64,000 nucleotides of DNA from Ancylobacter gelatini (GCF_022601675.1 NZ_JAKVIL010000014.1:34727-98726), one strand, 5' to 3'. Positions 47,085 to 57,117 are shown, numbered from the stretch's first letter. Notes: generated by a model from the letters alone, not told the origin. Numbers and translations are program-made.

Positions 47085-49553
47085 ATGATCATGGCATTTT
47101 ATCGCACACAGGCCTGCGCGTGGCGCGCGCTTGGGTTTCATCTGTTCGCAGCGGTCGTTCTGCTGCTGATCGTGGGTGCCGGCCTCGGCGGCCCGGCAGC
47201 GGCTCAGCCGGCCAATGATCAGGCGGCGATCCACGCCAAGCTTGAGGGCCAGCGCGCCATCGTCGACAGCGTCGAGGCTGCGCTTGGCCGTGACAATCTG
47301 AGCTCGTCCGATCTCGACGGTCTGCGCGCCCGGATCGACCCGGTGCGCGACGAACTGACCGCCGGCGTCGCCCTGCTGGACCCTCTGCTCGGTGAACTCC
47401 AGAAGCGTATCCAGGAAATCGGCCCCAAGCCGGCCGACGATGCGCCACCGGAAAATCCATCGATCACCCATGAGCGCGATCTTCTCACCACGCGCGCCTC
47501 CGAGCTGGACGGCGTGCTCAAGCAGGCGCGGCTGCTGAAGGTGCGCGCCGATCAGGTCGCTGACCGGATCACCAGCCGGCGTCGCGCGCTGTTTACCGAC
47601 ACGCTGCTGCTGCGCACCTACAGTGCGCTCGATCCCCAGCTCTGGATCGCCGCTGCCGCCGCCCTGCCGGGCGAACTCCGCGGTATCAGCTATCTGGTGA
47701 GCGACTGGAAGGCCTTCGCCAATGCGCGGATGTCGATCGCCGGGCAGATGGCCGTGGCCTTCGGCGTGCTGTGCATCGTAGGTTTCGTGTTCGGGCTCCA
47801 GCGCTTCACCACCCGGCCGATCCGCCGGGTCGAGGAGGGTGAGGCCGGGGAGGAACTGACGCGCCTGAAAGCGTGCGCGCTGTCCGCGCTGATCGCGCTG
47901 GTCAACATGGCTGCCGCCCCGCTGGCGCTGTTCGCCGCGCTGGCGCTGCTGGATGCGTTCAACCTGATCCCCCCGCGGGTAGCCGAGGTCGCGCAGGGGC
48001 TGAGCCTTGCGGTGACGGTGGTCGCCGTCGGGCGCGGCCTGCTGCTCGGCGCGCTCGCGCCCGGCGATGATCGCCGCCGCGTGCTGCCGCTCTCCGACCA
48101 GGTCGCGAAGCTGCTCTACAATAGTGCCCTGACCGGGCTTTGGGTGCTGGCTGCCAGCGCGCTTTTGAACACACTGCACCGCGCGCTGGTGGCGCCGGTG
48201 GCGTTGACGGTCGCCACCACGGCCACCATGGCGGCGGCGCTCGTGGTGATCGCCGCGCGCAGCATCCGCAAGCTCAACGTGGACAGCCCGGACGACGAAA
48301 CGCCGCCGCCGGACGCAGGGGAGACGGCGCCAGCCAGCCCGACCTCGCTGCTACAATGGATACGCTTCCCGTTCTGGTTGATGAACGCCATCATCCTGGT
48401 CGCGCTGGTCGCGGGCTACGTGAATCTTGGCGGGTTCCTCGCCTCGCGCTCGCTGATCGCGGTGGTGACGGCCGGCGCGTTCTATCTGGTCATCGCGCTG
48501 ATCAATGCCTTCTTCATCGACGGCACGGCCAGCGGTCCGCGTGCGCGCGCAGTGGCGAAAATGCTTGGCGTCCGTGTGGCGAGCCTCGAACTTCTCGCGG
48601 TGCTGCTCGCTGGCGTGCTGAAGGCGGTGGCCTTCATGGTGATGCTGATCCTGGTGGTCGGCACCTGGGGCACCTCCACGGCGGACCTCAAGGATTTCGT
48701 CAATCGCATCACCTTCGGCTTCAGTATCGGCAATTCGACCATCACCATCGGGTCGGTGCTGAGCGCCATGCTGTTCCTCGCGGCGGGAATTCTCGTGGCG
48801 CGAGCGCTCCAGCGCTGGGTGGCGGTGGCGATCCTGCCGCGCACCAACTTCGATACCGGCCTGCAGAACTCGATCTCGACGATCATTGGCTATGTCGCCT
48901 CGATCGCGGTCATCGCCATGGCGATGAGTCAAATTGGCATCAATCTCGAAAACATCGCGCTGGTCGCCGGTGCGCTCTCGGTCGGTATCGGTTTCGGCCT
49001 CCAGTCGATCGTCTCGAATTTCGTCTCCGGCCTGATCCTGCTCGCCGAGCGGCCGATCCGCGTCGGCGACACGATTTCGGTGAAGGGCGAGGAAGGCTAT
49101 GTGCGCCGCATCAGCGTGCGCGCCACCGAGATCGAGACCTTCGACCGCGCGGCCGTGGTCATTCCCAATTCGGACCTGATTACCGGCATGGTGAAGAACT
49201 TCACCCATGCCAACACCACGGGCCGCGTCATCGTTCCGGTCAATGTCGCCTATGACGCCGACGCCGACGAGGTGCGCGACATTCTGATCGGCTGCGCCTG
49301 CGACCATCCGCAGGTGCTGCGCTCGCCGCCGCCTCGGGTGTTCCTGCTGGCGTTCGGCGACAGCTATCTGAAGTTCGAACTGCGCTGCGTGGTCGCGAAT
49401 GTCGATTACGGGCTGACGGTGAAGAGCGACCTGCATTTCGCGGTGCTGGAGCGGCTCAAGGCCGCGCGCATCGGCATTCCCTATACGCCCTGGGCGATCT
49501 ATCGCGGCCAGTCCCTCGACGCCGAGACGGCGAAGGACGACGGCGGCGATTAG
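47085..49553 (+). CDS. large MscS-type mechanosensitive channel with DUF3772 domain
   Basis: An 822-residue inner-membrane protein. A signal sequence (VVLLLIVGAGLGGPAAAQP) is followed by a periplasmic helical DUF3772 region (~30-200), about ten membrane helices, and the MscS core with ALSVGIGFGLQSIVSNFVSGLILLAERPIRVGD (pore helix TM3 and start of the beta domain) and the C-terminal vestibule. It would open under membrane tension on osmotic downshock. The linker at residues ~400-420 is Pro/Glu-rich. Starts are possible at ATG 47085 or 47091. Close to MscK/YbdG-like channels in size. Confidence 0.93.
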   Translation: MIMAFYRTQACAWRALGFHLFAAVVLLLIVGAGLGGPAAAQPANDQAAIHAKLEGQRAIVDSVEAALGRDNLSSSDLDGLRARIDPVRDELTAGVALLDPLLGELQKRIQEIGPKPADDAPPENPSITHERDLLTTRASELDGVLKQARLLKVRADQVADRITSRRRALFTDTLLLRTYSALDPQLWIAAAAALPGELRGISYLVSDWKAFANARMSIAGQMAVAFGVLCIVGFVFGLQRFTTRPIRRVEEGEAGEELTRLKACALSALIALVNMAAAPLALFAALALLDAFNLIPPRVAEVAQGLSLAVTVVAVGRGLLLGALAPGDDRRRVLPLSDQVAKLLYNSALTGLWVLAASALLNTLHRALVAPVALTVATTATMAAALVVIAARSIRKLNVDSPDDETPPPDAGETAPASPTSLLQWIRFPFWLMNAIILVALVAGYVNLGGFLASRSLIAVVTAGAFYLVIALINAFFIDGTASGPRARAVAKMLGVRVASLELLAVLLAGVLKAVAFMVMLILVVGTWGTSTADLKDFVNRITFGFSIGNSTITIGSVLSAMLFLAAGILVARALQRWVAVAILPRTNFDTGLQNSISTIIGYVASIAVIAMAMSQIGINLENIALVAGALSVGIGFGLQSIVSNFVSGLILLAERPIRVGDTISVKGEEGYVRRISVRATEIETFDRAAVVIPNSDLITGMVKNFTHANTTGRVIVPVNVAYDADADEVRDILIGCACDHPQVLRSPPPRVFLLAFGDSYLKFELRCVVANVDYGLTVKSDLHFAVLERLKAARIGIPYTPWAIYRGQSLDAETAKDDGGD

Positions 49554-49618
49554 ACCGCCTCCGCCTGAACGTGCCTGCGACGTCCCGTTTCCAGTTCCCC
49601 TTGCCCTTAGAGGCCCTG

Positions 49619-50227
49619 ATGTCTCGACTTCCCCTCATGCATCTCGCCGGCGCGTTTCTGCTGGCCGCCCTCGTCTCGGGTTGCGCCAGCGCGCCGTCGG
49701 AGGTGCCGGTCAACGAGACCTTCTATGCGGACATGTCCAAGGGCGGCACGCTGGACCCTGCGGCTGCGGCTTCGCTGGTGAGCGACTATCGGCGGGGCAA
49801 GGGGCTCACGGCGGTCACGATCGATCCGGTGCTGATGAGCGTGGCCGAGCGGCAGGCGAAGGCGATGGCGGCGGCCGACGAACTGTCCCATTCCGTGGGT
49901 GGGCGCAGCTTCAACGCCCGGCTCAAGGGCGCCGGCTTCCGCGGGCTGAAGGCGGTGGAAAATGTCGGGGCGGGCTACCACACCCTTGCCGAGGCGTTCT
50001 CGGGCTGGCGCGATTCCCCTTCGCACAACAAGAACATGCTGCTGCCCGGCGCGACGCTGATGGGCATCGCCGCCGTGCCGGCGCCGCGCAGCAAGTACAA
50101 GGTCTACTGGGCCATGGTGCTGGCGGTTCCCGACCCGCGCACGCAAGCCCCCGCCCAGCCCGCTTCGCCCGCCGGTGGCGACACGACCGTCACCTTCGGC
50201 GGCGCGCCGATGCCCGGCGGGCAGTAG
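49619..50227 (+). CDS. CAP/SCP domain lipoprotein
   Basis: A 202-residue lipoprotein. ATG 49619 follows AGAGG; the lipobox is LVSGCASAP. The CAP domain shows LVSDYRRGKGL, AKAMAAADELSHSVG, GFRGLKAVENVGAGYHTLAEAFSGWRDSPSHNKNML, the bacterial SCP/PR1 pattern with conserved His and Glu. These proteins are often exported and may act as nucleases or ligand binders; none is certain. A Pro/Ala-rich C-terminal tail is present. Convergent with the COG0523 gene. Confidence 0.9.
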   Translation: MSRLPLMHLAGAFLLAALVSGCASAPSEVPVNETFYADMSKGGTLDPAAAASLVSDYRRGKGLTAVTIDPVLMSVAERQAKAMAAADELSHSVGGRSFNARLKGAGFRGLKAVENVGAGYHTLAEAFSGWRDSPSHNKNMLLPGATLMGIAAVPAPRSKYKVYWAMVLAVPDPRTQAPAQPASPAGGDTTVTFGGAPMPGGQ

Positions 50228-50233
50228 CGCGCG

Positions 50234-51364
50234 TCATCGCCGCAGCGTGGCCGGCGCCAGCGGATTGTCGGTCAGCGCCTTGCCATCCGGCTGGTCGAGC
50301 GCCGGCAGCCCCATGAAGGCGTCGAACAGCCGGCGGATCACGGCCGGCTCGACATCCCGCACGATCATGACCAGACGGGTGCGCCGGTCGTCGTCCGGCC
50401 AGGCGGGAAGCTGGCTCGGGGGATGCAGCACATGTTGCACGCCGTGGAGCACCAGCGGATGCTCGGGGTCTTCCGCCAGCTTCACTATGCCTTTGAGCCG
50501 CAACAGCTTGGGGCCATGCGTGCCGCGCACCAGTTCCAGGAACATGTCGATCGCCGCCGCCGACACCGGCGCTTCGGTCGCGACCGTGAAGGCGCGGATG
50601 CGGTCGTCATGGCGGTTGGCTTCGTGGGAATGGCCGCGCGCGGCCGCCTCCGCCGCATCGACCGCCTCGGCGGAGAGCCAGCGCGCGACGTCGGGAATCT
50701 TCGTGGACGGATCGAACAGGCCGGCATTGAGCAGCGCGTCGGGTGTCGCCTCGCCCTTGGCCGCATCGAGCCGCCGTGCTCCGGGCGCGAGCGTGCCGAG
50801 CCGCGCGAGCAGGGCATCGAAACCGGCCCGGCGCTCCTCGGTGTCGAGCAGGTCGGTCTTGGTGAGCACGATGCGGTCGGCAATGGCGGCCTGGCGCACT
50901 GCTTCGGGGTGTGCGTCCAGCGTCGCCGTGCCGTTGACGGCATCGACCACCGTGACCACGCCGTCGAGCCGGAAGCGCATCACCAGATAGGGATGCATCA
51001 TCAGGACGTGCAGGATCGGGGCCGGATCGGCGAGGCCGGTGGTCTCGATCATCACCCGGTGAAATGGCGGAATGACGCCATTATCCATGCGGCGCAGCAG
51101 GTGCTCCAGCCCCTCCACCAGATCGCCGCGCACGGTGCAGCACAGGCACCCGGAGGCGAGCAGCACGGTGGCATCGTCGAAATGCTGCACCAGCAGGTGA
51201 TCAAGGCCGATCTCGCCGAACTCGTTGATCAATACGGCGGTATCGGCAAGGCCGGGATCGCTCAGCAGGCGGTTGAGCAGCGTGGTCTTGCCCGCCCCGA
51301 GGAAGCCGGTCAGCAGGGTGACGGGGATCGGGTCCGGCTGGCGCCGGCGCGGCTCATCGGTCAT
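50234..51364 (-). CDS. COG0523 family GTPase (CobW-like metallochaperone)
   Basis: A 376-residue G3E GTPase. Walker A TGFLGAGKTTLLNRLL, the metal-binding CLCC in LASGCLCCTVRGDL, ETTGLADPAP and the NKxD-type TKTDLL are in order, then a CobW C-terminal domain (LLRLKGIVKLAEDPEHPLVLHGVQ). Such proteins deliver zinc, cobalt or iron to target enzymes; no histidine-rich linker or Zur box is visible to define the metal. It lies 60 bases after the D,D-carboxypeptidase gene on the same strand. Confidence 0.92.
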   Translation of the reverse strand: MTDEPRRRQPDPIPVTLLTGFLGAGKTTLLNRLLSDPGLADTAVLINEFGEIGLDHLLVQHFDDATVLLASGCLCCTVRGDLVEGLEHLLRRMDNGVIPPFHRVMIETTGLADPAPILHVLMMHPYLVMRFRLDGVVTVVDAVNGTATLDAHPEAVRQAAIADRIVLTKTDLLDTEERRAGFDALLARLGTLAPGARRLDAAKGEATPDALLNAGLFDPSTKIPDVARWLSAEAVDAAEAAARGHSHEANRHDDRIRAFTVATEAPVSAAAIDMFLELVRGTHGPKLLRLKGIVKLAEDPEHPLVLHGVQHVLHPPSQLPAWPDDDRRTRLVMIVRDVEPAVIRRLFDAFMGLPALDQPDGKALTDNPLAPATLRR

Positions 51365-51424
51365 GAAGGCGGTCGTCCTGTACGCGCCCTCGCGGGATCG
51401 CGCGGGGCTCTCCGCTAGATAGGC

Positions 51425-52732
51425 TCAGGGGGTCGGCGGCGGAAGGGGCACGGGCGCGTAGGCGGCGGCCGGCTTCGGCGCGGGCTTCTGGGCCGGCTTG
51501 ACGGGCGGTCTCACCGGCGGTTTCGGCGCGCCGGCGGCGGCAGTGGCCGGCGCTTTCGGCTTATCCTTGGCGGAGGACTTCTTGGTGTCCTGCTTCTTGG
51601 CCGGCGGCGGAGGGTAGGCGGCATCCAGCGCCGCCTGGCTCGGCACCGGGCCGACCCAGACCGGGACCGGCGGCATGGAGGGCGGCAGCTTTACCAGCAG
51701 GCTTGCGCCGGTGACCGCGCCGCCGAGATCGCCCATGCCCGCGGCGACGAAACCCGTCGGTGCCGGGCCGCTGTCGTCATCGGCTTCCGAGGCGGTGTTC
51801 TTGCGCTTGCCGCCGCAGACCTGGGCCCGCATGTCCGGCGGGGCGCCGCCTTCGTTGCGCAGCGAATCCACCGTGGGCGCGGCGGCGGCGAACACGCTCC
51901 AGGAATGATTGAATCCCTTTTCCAGCAGCAGCGCGGCCTGTTCGGTGCGCTCCTTGCCGGAATTGGTGCCGAGCACCACGACCAGGACGCGCTTGTCGCC
52001 GCGCTTGGCGCTGGCGACCAGATTGAAGCCGGAGGCACAGATGAAGCCGGTCTTCATGCCGTCCGCGCCGGGATAACGGTCGATCAGCTTGTTGTAGTTG
52101 CGGATCACCCCATTGCCGAGCTTGATGGCCGGAATGCGGAACAGTTCCTCATATTCGGGGAACTCGATCATGATCGCCCGCGCCAGCACGGCGAGATCGC
52201 GCGCGGTGGTGATCTGCGCGGGATCGGGCAGCCCGTTGGGATTGGCGTAATGGGTGCCGGTCATGCCGAGATCGCGCGCGGCCTGGTTCATCTCGTTGAC
52301 GAAGCCCGGCAGCGAGCCGCCCACGCCCTCGGCCAGCACCACGGCGATATCGTTGGCCGACTTCACCAGCATCATCTTGAGCGCGTTGTCGATGGTGACC
52401 TGGGTGCCGGCCTTGAAGCCCATCTTGGAGGGCTGCTGGGCCACGGCATTGTCACTCACCGTGACCAGCGTCTGTGCCGTCACCCGCCCGGCGCGGATGG
52501 CGCGGAAGGTGACGTAGGCGGTCATCAGCTTGGAGACCGAGGCCGGATACCACGGCTTGGTGGCTTCCTCGGCGAGCAGGACTTTCCCGCTATCCACCTC
52601 GATCACCAGCGAGGGCGTGGCGCGCGCCAGTGCCGGCGCGAAGGCGGCGAGAATGCCGACAAGCGCCATGATGCATTTCAGCGAAGGGAAACGGGGAAAG
52701 CTCGACACGTCTCTGTCATCCGTTCTCAGCAT
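51425..52732 (-). CDS. D-alanyl-D-alanine carboxypeptidase (S11 family)
   Basis: A 435-residue penicillin-binding protein. An N-terminal signal (IMALVGILAAFAPALARA) precedes the catalytic domain with SxxK (S65-K68 in YPASVSKLM), SxN (VKSANDIAV) and KTG (GMKTGFICASG). It removes the terminal D-Ala of peptidoglycan stem peptides. The last ~110 residues are a Lys/Pro/Ala-rich tail (KKQDTKKSSAKDKPKAP) that may bind wall polymers. ATG 52732 is the first start; ATG codons further in would shorten the n-region only. Confidence 0.94.
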   Translation of the reverse strand: MLRTDDRDVSSFPRFPSLKCIMALVGILAAFAPALARATPSLVIEVDSGKVLLAEEATKPWYPASVSKLMTAYVTFRAIRAGRVTAQTLVTVSDNAVAQQPSKMGFKAGTQVTIDNALKMMLVKSANDIAVVLAEGVGGSLPGFVNEMNQAARDLGMTGTHYANPNGLPDPAQITTARDLAVLARAIMIEFPEYEELFRIPAIKLGNGVIRNYNKLIDRYPGADGMKTGFICASGFNLVASAKRGDKRVLVVVLGTNSGKERTEQAALLLEKGFNHSWSVFAAAAPTVDSLRNEGGAPPDMRAQVCGGKRKNTASEADDDSGPAPTGFVAAGMGDLGGAVTGASLLVKLPPSMPPVPVWVGPVPSQAALDAAYPPPPAKKQDTKKSSAKDKPKAPATAAAGAPKPPVRPPVKPAQKPAPKPAAAYAPVPLPPPTP

Positions 52733-52993
52733 CCGCCGGAGGCGAATTCATCCATTGACGAGGGCTTCGACCGCGCAGGCCGGTATTCCTTTTCAATAAC
52801 CCGATCGACCGCCGGGATCAAAACGCAACTGGCCCGGCAAGCCCCGCATCGCGTTCACAGCGGCGCTACCGCAGCGGATTCCCTGCTGTGCCGGGGGCGG
52901 CTATCTCCGCGCAAGGCCTGAATTTTGCTTGTAGTTCGCCTGCCGGCTGCATTCGCCACATGCCGTTCATCGAATTCGCCTTAAGGTTAAGAC

Positions 52994-53422
52994 ATGAGTG
53001 ATTCGATTCGCCGTCTTCACGAGGCTGTCCTCGCCGCGCGCAAAGGCTCCGGTGCCTCCCCGCGCACCGTGCGCCTGTTCGCGAAGGGCCGCGCCTTCAT
53101 CTCCAAGAAGGTGGCGGAGGAGGGGGTCGAGGTGGCGCTGGACGGCGTGACCGGCAATGCCCCCGCCGTGGTGAGCGAAAGCGCCGACCTTTTCTACAAT
53201 CTGGTCGTGCTGTGGGCGGAACTCGGCATCCAGCCGGAGGACGTCTGGGCCGAGATGCGCCGGCGCGAGCAATTGCTGGGCCTCGCCGAGAAACTGCCCA
53301 AGCGCGGCGCGGGCGCGGCCAAGCGCACGGATTATGCCGCCGGCGTGCCGCCGCTGCTGCGCGGGCTTGCCGGTGAACATGCCGGCGAGGATGCCGTCAT
53401 CGCCCGGCGCGGGCGGGGCTGA
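52994..53422 (+). CDS. HisE-like phosphoribosyl-ATP pyrophosphohydrolase paralogue
   Basis: A 142-residue member of the PRA-PH/MazG-like superfamily. KKVAEEGVEVALD and VSESADLFYNLVVLWAELGI give the four acidic metal ligands (E-E-x-x-E, E-x-x-D) of HisE. The gene is away from any his genes and has a C-terminal extension of about 45 residues beyond the normal HisE fold. It could be the only HisE or a paralogue with another nucleotide substrate. Good GTTAAGACATG context at the start. Confidence 0.8.
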   Translation: MSDSIRRLHEAVLAARKGSGASPRTVRLFAKGRAFISKKVAEEGVEVALDGVTGNAPAVVSESADLFYNLVVLWAELGIQPEDVWAEMRRREQLLGLAEKLPKRGAGAAKRTDYAAGVPPLLRGLAGEHAGEDAVIARRGRG

Positions 53423-53498
53423 CCGGCATCGCCGCCAGTTCCACGACGCGTTTTTTCGATCCTCCGTTTCATCGCAACCTTTTCAGTTTCGGATCATC

Positions 53499-54080
53499 AT
53501 GCTGCGCCGCCTCTATGACTGGGTCATCAACCTCGCCGAACGCCCCCAGGCCACCTGGGCGCTGGCTGGCGTCTCTTTCGCGGAAAGCTCGTTTTTCCCG
53601 GTGCCGCCGGATGTGATGCTGGTGCCGATGTGCGTGGCGCAGCCGAAGAAGGCGTGGTGGTACGCGCTGGTCTGCACCATGGCCTCGGTGGTGGGCGGCC
53701 TGTTCGGCTACGCCATCGGCGCGCTGCTCTATGAATCGGTGGGCCTGTTCCTGATCCAGCTCTATGGCTATGGCGACAAGGTGGAAGCCTTCTCGCAGGC
53801 CTATGCCGAGTACGGGCACTGGATCATCCTGATCAAGGGCCTGACCCCGATCCCCTACAAGGTGGTGACCATCACCTCGGGCTTCGCCCATTACAGCCTG
53901 TTCTGGTTCATCGTGCTGTCGGTGATCACGCGCGGCCTGCGCTTCTTCCTGGTGGCCGGTCTGCTGTACTGGATCGGCCCCTCGGCCCGCACCTTCATCG
54001 AGGAGCGGCTGGGCCTCGTCACCGCGCTGTTCGCCGTGCTGGTGGTCGGCGGGTTCATCGCGGCGATCTACCTGTTCTGA
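53499..54080 (+). CDS. YqaA/DedA-family membrane protein
   Basis: A 193-residue VTT-domain protein. ATG 53499 (MLRRLYDWVINLAE) is the start; the frame is open upstream inside the HisE-like gene but is not coding there. FAESSFFPVPPDVMLVPMCVAQ and GLTPIPYKVVTITSGFAHYS are the reentrant-loop signatures, with helices between. DedA relatives move lipids such as undecaprenyl phosphate or act in proton-dependent processes; role here unassigned. Convergent with cysW, ten bases apart. Confidence 0.9.
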   Translation: MLRRLYDWVINLAERPQATWALAGVSFAESSFFPVPPDVMLVPMCVAQPKKAWWYALVCTMASVVGGLFGYAIGALLYESVGLFLIQLYGYGDKVEAFSQAYAEYGHWIILIKGLTPIPYKVVTITSGFAHYSLFWFIVLSVITRGLRFFLVAGLLYWIGPSARTFIEERLGLVTALFAVLVVGGFIAAIYLF

Positions 54081-54090
54081 GGTCGCCCGC

Positions 54091-54921
54091 TCAGCGCTGG
54101 TGGCCGCCGAGCCGGGCCTCCAGCAGGGACTTCGCCAGCAGGGTGACGATGGCGAGGAAGGCCAGCAGCGAGGCGACCGCGAAAGACGCCTGGAACTGGT
54201 ACTCGTTGTAGAGGATCTCGACCTGGAGCGGGATGGTGTTGGTTTCGCCGCGCACATGGCCGGAGACCACCGACACCGCGCCGAACTCGCCCATGGCGCG
54301 GGCGTTGCACAGCAGCACGCCATAGAGCAGCGCCCATTTGATGTTGGGCAATGTCACCCGGCGGAACACGGTCCAGCCGCCGGCGCCCAGCGTCACCGCC
54401 GCCTCCTCCTCCGTCGTGCCCTGTTCCTGCATCAGCGGGATCAGCTCGCGCGCCACGAAGGGGAAGGTGACGAAGATGGTCGCCAGCGTGATGCCGGGCC
54501 AGGCGAAGATGATCTTCCAGCCATTGTCGATCAGCCACGGGCCAAAATAGCCCTGCGCGCCGAACAGCAGCACGAAGGCGAGGCCGGCCACCACCGGCGA
54601 GACCGAAAAAGGCAGGTCGATCAAGGTGATCAGGAAGCTCTTGCCGGGGAAGGCGAACTTGGTGATGGCCCAGGCCATGACCAGCCCCATCGCCGTGTTC
54701 GCGGCGACCGAGATCACGGTGACGATAAGCGTCAGCTCGATCGCCGCCAGCGCGTCGGGGTCGACCAGCGCGGCGGCGTAGGCCTCCCAGCCCTTGGAGA
54801 ACGCCTGCGCGAATACGTTGATCAGCGGCAGGATCACCAGCAGGGCGACGATCAGCGCGGCGGCGCCGATGATCGCCCATTTGACAGCAGTCGGCTCGGA
54901 ACGGATCGAGGGATCGCTCAT
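54091..54921 (-). CDS. cysW: sulfate ABC transporter permease CysW
   Basis: A 276-residue permease with six helices and the EAA-type loop ELIPLMQEQGTTEEEAAVTLGAGGWTVFRRVTLP. LIDLPFSVSPVVAGLAFVLLFG is typical of CysW. The start overlaps the cysT stop by four bases (ATGA). No cysA ATPase gene follows; the next gene is on the other strand. Confidence 0.96.
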   Translation of the reverse strand: MSDPSIRSEPTAVKWAIIGAAALIVALLVILPLINVFAQAFSKGWEAYAAALVDPDALAAIELTLIVTVISVAANTAMGLVMAWAITKFAFPGKSFLITLIDLPFSVSPVVAGLAFVLLFGAQGYFGPWLIDNGWKIIFAWPGITLATIFVTFPFVARELIPLMQEQGTTEEEAAVTLGAGGWTVFRRVTLPNIKWALLYGVLLCNARAMGEFGAVSVVSGHVRGETNTIPLQVEILYNEYQFQASFAVASLLAFLAIVTLLAKSLLEARLGGHQR

Positions 54922-55790
54922 TTCAGCCTCCCGGTGCGGTTTTCCTGCCAGCGCTGCAGGCCGTTGATGACGAAGAGCAGAGCGAAGGCGGCGACCAGCA
55001 TGGTCGCGGCGATGGCGGTGGCGTCGGCGTAGCGGAACTCCTCCAGCCGGATCACGATCAGCAGCGGCGCGATCTCGGAGACGTTCGGCAAATTGCCGGC
55101 GATGAAGATCACCGATCCGTATTCGCCGACCGCGCGGGCGAAGGCGAGGGCGAAGCCGGTGAGGAAGGCCGGCAGCACCGCGGGCAGCACCACGCGGCGG
55201 ATGGTGGTCCAGCGCCCGGCGCCGAGCGTGGCGGCGGCCTCCTCCAGCTCATGGTCGAGGTCTTCCAGCACCGGTTGCACCGTGCGCACCACGAAGGGCA
55301 GGCCGATGAAGATCAGCGCTATGAGGATGCCGAGCGGGGTGAAGGCGACCTTGATGCCGAGCGGGGCCAGCCAGGACCCGATCCAGCCATTTTCCGCGTA
55401 AAGCGTGGTGAGCGCGATGCCGGCGACGGCCGTGGGCAGGGCGAAGGGGATGTCGATCAGCGCGTCCAGCACGCGCCGTCCGGGAAAGTCATAGCGCACC
55501 AGCGCCCACACCACGACCGCGCCGAAGACGAGGTTGACGCCGGCGGCGACCAGCGAGAGGCCGAAGGAGATCTTCAGCGCGTTCAGCGTGCGTGGGGCGG
55601 TGAGGATGGCGACGAGGCGATCCAGCGGCAGCTCCGCTGTCTTCAGAAACAGCGCGGCCAGCGGGATCAGCACCACCAGCGAGAGCCAGAGCACGGTGAG
55701 GCCGAGCGTGAGGCCGAAGCCCGGGATCACGCTCTTCTGCCGCGGGGCGGCGGTCGGAAGATGGGAGACGGGCAGGTAGCTCTCGGCCAA
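54918..55790 (-). CDS. cysT: sulfate ABC transporter permease CysT
   Basis: A 290-residue permease partner of CysW. IPGFGLTLGLTVLWLSLVVLIPLAALF opens the membrane domain; LIDIPFALPTAVAGIALTTLY and the loop LEDLDHELEEAAATLGAGRWTTIRRVVLP match CysU/CysT. It lies 102 bases downstream of cysP on the minus strand. Confidence 0.96.
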   Translation of the reverse strand: MAESYLPVSHLPTAAPRQKSVIPGFGLTLGLTVLWLSLVVLIPLAALFLKTAELPLDRLVAILTAPRTLNALKISFGLSLVAAGVNLVFGAVVVWALVRYDFPGRRVLDALIDIPFALPTAVAGIALTTLYAENGWIGSWLAPLGIKVAFTPLGILIALIFIGLPFVVRTVQPVLEDLDHELEEAAATLGAGRWTTIRRVVLPAVLPAFLTGFALAFARAVGEYGSVIFIAGNLPNVSEIAPLLIVIRLEEFRYADATAIAATMLVAAFALLFVINGLQRWQENRTGRLK

Positions 55791-55892
55791 GATCGTGCTC
55801 CGGCGCTGGGAAGACAGGCGCGCCGGACCTCAGGCAAGGTCCGGCGCAAGGTGGGCTCGCTCAGGAAGAGGCGCCTCGGGAAAGCGGGTGGT

Positions 55893-56915
55893 TCAGTTGG
55901 AATAGATCTGGTCGAACACGCCACCATCCGCGAAGTGGGTGGCCTGCGCCTTGCGCCAGCCGCCCAGGGCGGGATCGTCGATGGTGACGAGATTGAGCTG
56001 CGGGAACACCTTGTCGAACTGCCGGGCGACTTCCTCGTCGCGCGGGCGGTAGAAGTTCTCGGCCGCGAGCTTCTGGCCCTCCTTCGAGTAGAGGAAGGTC
56101 AAATAGGCTTCGGCGGCGGCGCGGGTGCCCTTGCGGTCGACGTTCTTGTCGACGATGGCGACCGGCGGCTCGGCGAGGATCGAGAGCGAGGGGATCACGA
56201 TGTCGAACTTGTCGTCACCGAATTCCTTCTTGGACAGGAACGCCTCGTTCTCCCAGGCCAGCAGCACGTCGCCGACACCGCGCTCGGTGAAGGTGACTGT
56301 GGAGCCGCGCGCGCCGGTGTCGAGCACAGGCACGTTCTTGAACAGGGCCTTCAGGAAGTCCTTGGCCTTCGCCTCATCGCCATTGTTCTGCTTGAGCGCA
56401 TAGGCATAGGCGGCGAGGTAGTTCCAGCGCGCGCCGCCCGAGGTCTTCGGGTTGGGCGTGATCACCTGCACGCCGGGCTTCACCAGGTCGTTCCAGTCCT
56501 TGATGTCCTTGGGATTGCCCTTGCGGACCAGGAACACGATGGTCGAGGTGTAGGGCGAGGAATTGTCGGGCAGGCGCTTCTGCCAATCCTTGTCGAGGAA
56601 GCCCTTATCGGCGATGGCGTCGATGTCATAGGCCAGCGCGAGGGTGACGACATCGGCTTCCAGCCCGTCAATCACCGAGCGGGCCTGCTTGCCGGAGCCG
56701 CCATGCGAGGCCTTGATCTCGATGGTCTTGCCGGTGTCCTTCTGGAATTTCTGCGCGAACAGCTTGTTGTACTGCTGATAGAGCTCGCGGGTCGGGTCAT
56801 AGGACACGTTGAGCAGGCTCACATCCGCCGCCTGCGCGGCGAGCGGGGCAAAGAGCGGCAAAGCCACCGCCGCGATCAGCGCGGCCGCGGCCGCATGCTT
56901 GAAACTGAAGGACAT
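55893..56915 (-). CDS. cysP: sulfate/thiosulfate-binding periplasmic protein
   Basis: A 340-residue binding protein. ATG 56915 follows AAGGGAG; the signal peptide is [71 protein letters not shown] and [19 protein letters not shown] are the Sbp/CysP signatures that bind sulfate through main-chain and Ser/Gly contacts. First gene of cysP-cysT-cysW. An AT-rich spacer (56985-57080) upstream holds its promoter. Confidence 0.96.
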   Translation of the reverse strand: MSFSFKHAAAAALIAAVALPLFAPLAAQAADVSLLNVSYDPTRELYQQYNKLFAQKFQKDTGKTIEIKASHGGSGKQARSVIDGLEADVVTLALAYDIDAIADKGFLDKDWQKRLPDNSSPYTSTIVFLVRKGNPKDIKDWNDLVKPGVQVITPNPKTSGGARWNYLAAYAYALKQNNGDEAKAKDFLKALFKNVPVLDTGARGSTVTFTERGVGDVLLAWENEAFLSKKEFGDDKFDIVIPSLSILAEPPVAIVDKNVDRKGTRAAAEAYLTFLYSKEGQKLAAENFYRPRDEEVARQFDKVFPQLNLVTIDDPALGGWRKAQATHFADGGVFDQIYSN

Positions 56916-57117
56916 CGGAAACTCCCTTGGAACGGCGTCTGGCCGGATTGAGGGGAGGTTTTCACGCATTCCGAGCGTGGTCAATAATAAACTACAAAAT
57001 CAATAGAAAAAGAGTTTTATTGGACGATTCTGGAATGTGAAATAGACGCCGCCAACCAACATCGGCGTAAAAAACGCTTTCAAGTCAGGAAGATAAGCGG
57101 AAGCCGCGCCGATGGCG

